DNA of 35,694 bases from positions 1 through 35,694 of the forward strand of contig CAZBKJ010000011.1 in NCBI GenBank assembly GCA_964492495.1. Direction: 5' to 3'. A program made the position numbers and the translations under genes. Shown piece after piece: positions 31,774 to 35,694 of this stretch. This stretch comes from CAZBKJ01 sp964492495 (GTDB lineage: Bacteria; Patescibacteriota; Microgenomatia; UBA1400; UBA12028). Below the pieces are notes generated by a model. That model saw only the letters and a program-made list of their open reading frames with translations. It had not been told where the DNA came from and searched no databases. The first letter of the stretch is position 1. Every line of letters begins with the position of its first letter.

Positions 31774-32360
31774 ATTCCAAGTAGTGTCATTTGGGTTCCA
31801 GCAAATTTCTTCGCTGCATACGAAAAATCAACCGGTGATTCTATTAATCTATTCCATTTGTTCTTAAACTTCACCTTTCCTTTTGTTTTTCCCCAGTCAT
31901 ATAAATCTCGAGTTATTTCGACATCCATTAAACAGTACTTTGACAATTCTTGTAATCTACCTTCTTTATAGTACTTGATTGCATCAAGACCGTGTCCTGT
32001 TTTTCCTTTTCCTAATGTCTCTTTTGCCAATGAATCTAAACCAATTCGATGACCTGTTGCTTCTTTAAAACGAACCATAAGATCAAGATGCGGGAAATCA
32101 TCAACATTTCCAGGATAGAGAGAGCGAAGCACTTCCATATCAAAATTAATACTATTAAACCCAACAATGAGATCAGCAGACTCAAAGATTCTCCACAACT
32201 TTGAAAAGTCTTGTTCCCATATCTCAATCATCTCTCCATCGCCCTCCGAGCCTTCGCGCACACAAACACCCACAAAAGATGGTGAGAGTTTTCCGGGGAA
32301 ATATCCACCAACTTCATCAAAGGTGTTTTTTGTTTCAACGTCAAAAAAAACTTGCTTCAT
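31770..32360 (-). CDS. Predicted DEDDy-type 3'-5' exonuclease (RNase H-like)
   Basis: The 196-residue protein has the exonuclease motifs in order: FDVET (Asp7, Glu9), GFNSINFD (third acidic site) and YCLMDVEIT, the YxxxD motif of the DEDDy class. These residues bind two metals for nucleotide removal. It stands alone, without polymerase or helicase domains, similar in layout to small YprB/RNase_H_2-like proteins. RNA or DNA preference cannot be told. A palindrome at 32380-32392 lies just upstream of its start. Confidence 0.78.
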   Translation of the reverse strand: MKQVFFDVETKNTFDEVGGYFPGKLSPSFVGVCVREGSEGDGEMIEIWEQDFSKLWRIFESADLIVGFNSINFDMEVLRSLYPGNVDDFPHLDLMVRFKEATGHRIGLDSLAKETLGKGKTGHGLDAIKYYKEGRLQELSKYCLMDVEITRDLYDWGKTKGKVKFKNKWNRLIESPVDFSYAAKKFAGTQMTLLGI

Positions 32361-32379
32361 AAAAATTTTCTTCTGATTT

Positions 32380-32392
32380 ACGCTTGAAGCGT
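32380..32392. repeat. Palindrome upstream of the exonuclease gene
   Basis: ACGCTTGAAGCGT has 6-bp arms around a single G, 20 nt before the exonuclease start. A perfect 12-bp palindrome AGTAACGTTACT follows at 32433-32444, next to the stop of the cytidylyltransferase-like gene. Either could be an operator; nothing else is seen in this gap. Confidence 0.4.
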
Positions 32393-32445
32393 ACGCAATT
32401 ATTCAAAGTTCTTCAAGGAGAACAAACAGCGAAGTAACGTTACTG

Positions 32446-32961
32446 CTACCTATTTTCAAGAATTTTAGTCGTGGAAATACCTGGAATTTCTTGTAAAACC
32501 ACTTTTAGTTCACCACCATATTTTTCCATCATTTTCTTTTTATGATCTAGAGCGACAGAGTTGCTTGAAACCGCATAGATATCAGGCTCCAAGAGAATGA
32601 CAATTTCTTCATATCGCAGCGGGTTTTTGAACTCTGGAGGAAGAATGAGTACTTCATCAACAAAGCCTAGTTTGAGAATTTCTTCTTTTCTTTTTTGTTG
32701 ACTCCATACTGGTCTTCCCTCGCCTTTTAACTCAGTCGTTCGAATATCTGATTCAAGCAGCACCACTAAAAACCCTCCAAGATCCTTCGCTTTTTGTAAA
32801 TACTCCAGGTGAGCTTGGTGAAGGAGATCAAATACACCAGACGCAAGAATTATTTTTGAACTCTCTTTTTTTGCCAGCATGACTCGATTTATGATGTCTT
32901 TTTGTTCAGACAATGCGTAGTACGGCAGAGGAGATAAGTATGATGGATACGCATGACTCAT
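32446..32961 (-). CDS. Cytidylyltransferase-like nucleotidyltransferase
   Basis: This superfamily transfers a nucleotide onto phosphate-bearing substrates (for example the RfaE C-domain, TagD or FAD synthetases). The 171-residue protein has ASGVFDLLHQAHLEYLQKAK, corresponding to the GxFDxxHxGH active site with Ala replacing Gly (HQAH). It also has a substrate Arg region (GRPVWSQQKRKEEIL) and the C-terminal ISTTKI motif that contacts nucleotide phosphates. The family is clear but the substrate is not. No associated kinase gene is adjacent. Confidence 0.8.
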   Translation of the reverse strand: MSHAYPSYLSPLPYYALSEQKDIINRVMLAKKESSKIILASGVFDLLHQAHLEYLQKAKDLGGFLVVLLESDIRTTELKGEGRPVWSQQKRKEEILKLGFVDEVLILPPEFKNPLRYEEIVILLEPDIYAVSSNSVALDHKKKMMEKYGGELKVVLQEIPGISTTKILENR

Positions 32962-33019
32962 ATTTTTTTCTTGCGTTAATTTTGCGTCAAATATGCGGGA
33001 ATATTCATTGTAGTAGACT

Positions 33020-34420
33020 TTATTTTGATAGTGTGTATTTTGCGAGGATCGCTTGAATATCCGCGGACAACTTCGGCCCTACTTGATCAAAAGATGTTCC
33101 TTTGAGTACAAGCTCTATAGCGGTCTTATACGCTGCAATCATTTGATCATTCAAACCGTTGTCAAACGTTCGAGAAGACATATACCAAGTCTTGGCATAC
33201 GGTGCTTGTTTTATATATGCTCCAGCGTAGGGGTCAGAAAGAAGCTCTGCTCCCATGTCAACTCGTGAGTATGGTTTTTCAATAAAAGCAGTGCTTGAAG
33301 CTTGTGGATACAACGCCTCTAATCCTTCTTTGCTAGACAGATAGAGCAAAAACTTCCATGCAGTTTCTTGTTCTTTTGATGAGGCTGACACACCTTCTGC
33401 CCAATAGTTTGCAATTGCAACTGGGGATCCAGGTAACTGAGGAACAGGATAGACAGCAAATTCGAAGTTTGGATTAAGCTGTTTAATCTCAGCAACCCTC
33501 CAGTACGGAGCGATTATCATTGCTGTTTTCTCAACCGCAAATGCGTATGTTGAGTTCGGGAGTGTTTCATCCCAGACTTTATCTTCCTTCATAAACTGCG
33601 TATAGAAACGAATGGCGTCACTTACCAGTGTATTTCCTTCTACCTTTGCTGGATCGCCACCATTTTGATAGATAAGCAAGGTAAGGATATCTGAAAAATG
33701 ATCGACGTTTTCAGGCGATCCCAACGCAATTCCAGACCGTTCAATACTTCCATTATTTCCACGGACAGTAAGCTCTTTTGCGAGTATCTGAACATCATTC
33801 CAAGTCGTCGGGACACTTCTTCCAGATGCCTTCAACACTTGAGTATTAATAAATAAACCTAACCCATCAGTAGAAAGAGGAATCCCCACTACTCCTCGTG
33901 GGGTTATAAGATCAGAAACCGCGCTTGGATAAAAAGTGGATGTATATGTACTTGTTGAGAGCTGTGTTGCAGGAACGACACTTAATAGATTGGCTTGTGA
34001 AAAACTCGATGTCCATGTGGGGTGAAACTTAAAAATGTCTGGACACTGATCTCTACTACATGCGCTCTGCAATCGTTCTCTATAGTCTTTTTGTGACTGA
34101 AAACTATATTGGATTGTTACACCAGGGTTCTGATTTTGAAAGTTTGTTATTGCTTGGGTAAGACCAGGAGTTTTTTCTCCTGTTCCCCAGTACGTAAGTG
34201 TAACTTGTTTTGGTTCAGAATTTCCCCCTACCGTTCCAGAGTTTCTTGATGAAAAGAAAAAATATCCCACTCCAAAAATACTAAAAACCAGTACAATGAG
34301 TAAAAGGATACCCCCAATTTTCTTCACGGAAATTGAGGTCTGCGTGTTTTTCGCTCCAAAATCTGGAATTGGTTCTGAGATCATTTCTGTGACTTGAGAT
34401 TCTTGTGGTGTAGTATCCAT
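33020..34420 (-). CDS. Membrane-anchored ABC sugar-binding protein (family 1 solute-binding)
   Basis: Family 1 extracellular binding proteins capture sugars or oligosaccharides for an ABC importer. From ATG 34420 the protein has 466 residues. The cytoplasmic start is about 34 residues, the membrane helix lies near 35-56 (GGILLLIVLVFSIFGVGYF), a Ser/Gly spacer follows, then the binding fold begins with VTLTYWGTGEKTP. Later features are RDQCPDIFKFHPTW and PLSTDGLGLFINTQVL. Anchoring is by a helix rather than a lipobox. No permease or ATPase gene is in the window. An upstream in-frame extension to 34591 lacks support and overlaps the divergent VanW gene. Confidence 0.87.
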   Translation of the reverse strand: MDTTPQESQVTEMISEPIPDFGAKNTQTSISVKKIGGILLLIVLVFSIFGVGYFFFSSRNSGTVGGNSEPKQVTLTYWGTGEKTPGLTQAITNFQNQNPGVTIQYSFQSQKDYRERLQSACSRDQCPDIFKFHPTWTSSFSQANLLSVVPATQLSTSTYTSTFYPSAVSDLITPRGVVGIPLSTDGLGLFINTQVLKASGRSVPTTWNDVQILAKELTVRGNNGSIERSGIALGSPENVDHFSDILTLLIYQNGGDPAKVEGNTLVSDAIRFYTQFMKEDKVWDETLPNSTYAFAVEKTAMIIAPYWRVAEIKQLNPNFEFAVYPVPQLPGSPVAIANYWAEGVSASSKEQETAWKFLLYLSSKEGLEALYPQASSTAFIEKPYSRVDMGAELLSDPYAGAYIKQAPYAKTWYMSSRTFDNGLNDQMIAAYKTAIELVLKGTSFDQVGPKLSADIQAILAKYTLSK

Positions 34421-34439
34421 AATAGTGAAGCTTGTTGTA

Positions 34440-34457
34440 ACGTGAGAACAATCACGT
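34440..34457. promoter_or_regulatory. Inverted repeat between divergent genes, possible operator
   Basis: ACGTGA and TCACGT form perfect 6-bp arms around a 6-nt spacer (gaacaa), in the 75-bp gap between the divergent binding-protein and VanW genes. Its position suits a shared regulator, but no regulator gene is nearby. Confidence 0.4.
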
Positions 34458-34495
34458 ACTCCAATTATACGACAAACTACAAGGTTTATTCCATC

Positions 34496-35694
34496 ATGCG
34501 ATCTAAGACTCTTATTTTCCCTTTTCTTCTTTTTACACTTTTTGTTTTTTTTGGAGTTCTTGGAGTGTTGGTTGTAGAAACGTGGCGCCAATTTTTATTC
34601 ACTGCAAGATTTTCTACAATGCAGAACTATCTGTCCAAGCTCCCAAAACAAATTATCGTTACACAAAACGGTCAGGAGTATACGATTGTGACAAATTCTT
34701 TGATTACACAGGAATCATTTTTGAGAGCTTTTCCTGAACCAAAGTATTCTTCTCTTTTCTCGTATACTTTATCGAAATCCGCTTACAATTTTCCAAAAAA
34801 CCCTTTTGATGAAGCCTCAGTGACGAGTACTCTCACTTCCTTGCAAAAGCAAGTTTTTGTTCCTGAAAAGAAGCCTGAGTTACTCTATTCGCCAGATACG
34901 TCTAGAAGTTTTTCTATCATTGATGGTGTACAAGGCAGAAACCTACAGGTTGAAAAATCTGTAGAGAACATTCTAAACATTGATCTTTTACAAGAAAACG
35001 ACGCAGAGTTGGTCGTAGATATCACGGGAAACACCCTTACACCTGATAGCCAGATTTTTGTCGAGAAAAGAGCATCTACTTTTATAGACTCTACTATTGT
35101 CATTTCATTTCCATCTACAAAAAAAGAGTTGAAGGCTAAAGAGATACTTCCATTACTTTCTCTCCCTTCTGGATATGATCTGAAAAAAATTGAAACCTTG
35201 GTAGCAACAATATCAGCATCGTTTATCACAGAATCTGTAGAACCAAAACTTACTATTCAAGACAGAGAAGTTATTGAATTTATTCCTCCAAGAGAAGGAA
35301 GAACAATTGATACAAAGCTGTTGACTGAGAAAATAAAAGAGACTCTTCAAAAAATAGAAAACTCACAACCATACGATGCTCTAGAAGCAAAAATCATTTC
35401 TCTCCCTGTAAAAACTCAGTTAAAATCCTTAAATACCCTGGGAATAGAAGAAAAAATTGGGGTAGGAGAAAGTGAGTACGCACACTCGATTCCAAATAGA
35501 GTCCACAATGTATCTCTAACGGCAACGAAAATACACGCAAAGCTTGTTTTTCCTGGTGAAGTTTTTTCATTTAATGAATACTTGGGAGACGTTTCAGGTA
35601 AAACTGGTTTCAAGCAGGCATACATAATAAAAAACGGACAGACAATCTTAGGAGATGGTGGTGGTGTGTGCCAAGTTTCCTCCACACTTTTTCG
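34496..35694 (+). CDS. VanW-family protein with N-terminal membrane anchor (3' end beyond window)
   Basis: The frame opens with an ATG at 34496 and stays open to the window end, giving about 399 residues without a stop. An N-terminal helix (LIFPFLLFTLFVFFGVLGVL) anchors it. The next 270 or so residues resemble the peptidoglycan-binding-like domains found before VanW in YoaR-type proteins. The VanW domain starts at GVGESEYAHSIPNRVHN and includes FPGEVFSFNEYLG and GDGGGVCQVSSTLF, which are family signatures. VanW domains occur in wall-associated proteins and in vancomycin-resistance clusters. Here there are no other van genes, so a general wall role is the safer inference. Confidence 0.9.
   Translation, partial: MRSKTLIFPFLLFTLFVFFGVLGVLVVETWRQFLFTARFSTMQNYLSKLPKQIIVTQNGQEYTIVTNSLITQESFLRAFPEPKYSSLFSYTLSKSAYNFPKNPFDEASVTSTLTSLQKQVFVPEKKPELLYSPDTSRSFSIIDGVQGRNLQVEKSVENILNIDLLQENDAELVVDITGNTLTPDSQIFVEKRASTFIDSTIVISFPSTKKELKAKEILPLLSLPSGYDLKKIETLVATISASFITESVEPKLTIQDREVIEFIPPREGRTIDTKLLTEKIKETLQKIENSQPYDALEAKIISLPVKTQLKSLNTLGIEEKIGVGESEYAHSIPNRVHNVSLTATKIHAKLVFPGEVFSFNEYLGDVSGKTGFKQAYIIKNGQTILGDGGGVCQVSSTLF

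Noticed and set aside
34420..34591. Longer start for the sugar-binding protein at 34591
   Set aside because: The extension is Lys-rich low-complexity sequence antisense to the start of the VanW gene; the ATG at 34420 gives a normal anchored binding protein.
34496..35694. Vancomycin-resistance locus suggested by the VanW domain
   Set aside because: No vanA/B, vanH, vanX or two-component genes are nearby, and VanW domains are widespread in wall proteins unrelated to resistance.
1..35694. Alternative genetic code (TGA as Gly or other), as in some CPR lineages
   Set aside because: TGA serves as a normal stop for several genes, for example the first PBP1A and cmk, and conserved proteins contain no in-frame TGA.

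Overview
The window looks like a chromosomal segment of a Candidate Phyla Radiation (Patescibacteria) bacterium, perhaps Microgenomates-like. This is inferred from gene content and is not proven. Supporting signs are: short core proteins (an IF-2 that starts at its GTPase domain, a 150-residue SufD); surface proteins with Pro/Thr/Ala linkers; large PBP1A enzymes with long basic N-termini; several small conserved-looking proteins of unknown function; and TGA used as a normal stop (genetic code 11). Base composition is moderately AT-rich. No transposase, integrase, CRISPR array or phage gene was seen.

Layout. 1-3.5 kb (minus): two surface or secreted proteins behind a strong promoter and a structured leader of about 245 nt. 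3.5-5 kb: radA (minus). 5-11.2 kb (plus): a cell-wall block, PBP1A - GH18 hydrolase - second PBP1A. 11.2-15.6 kb (mostly minus): cmk with a small membrane protein; an Rpe-like protein, a LOG-family phosphoribohydrolase and a PfkB kinase in one tight run; a plus-strand gene that appears frameshifted; rpiB. 15.7-18.4 kb: tRNA-Ser(GGA), a small unknown protein, an FkbM methyltransferase, an EamA transporter and a NUDIX hydrolase. 18.4-21.1 kb (minus): nusA-infB behind a promoter and a terminator hairpin that looks like an attenuator. 21.2-22.9 kb: a DUF1801 protein, an orphan membrane-anchored protein flanked by copies of a tRNA-Ser 3' end, and tRNA-Ser(UGA). 22.9-31.2 kb (mostly minus): an iron-sulfur and redox region with sufT, a DsbA-like thioredoxin, a ferredoxin, a ferredoxin reductase, a DUF84/YjjX-like NTPase, then sufU-sufS-sufD-sufB-sufC, and a second NUDIX gene. 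31.2-35.7 kb: an unknown protein, a DEDDy exonuclease, a cytidylyltransferase-like protein, a membrane-anchored sugar-binding protein, and a VanW-family protein cut by the window end.

How the genes fit together. SufBCD with SufS, SufU and SufT make a complete SUF iron-sulfur pathway, and the adjacent ferredoxin and reductase could supply electrons. LOG, the Rpe-like protein, RpiB and the sugar kinase could connect nucleotide-derived ribose 5-phosphate to the pentose phosphate pathway. The PBP1A/GH18 block and the VanW protein concern peptidoglycan.

A recurring regulatory pattern is a -10 box lying only 6-12 nt before the start codon at the head of many transcription units, usually without a Shine-Dalgarno site. 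This suggests leaderless or nearly leaderless mRNAs. Genes inside operons, and nusA, sufT and the 71-residue protein, do carry Shine-Dalgarno sites.
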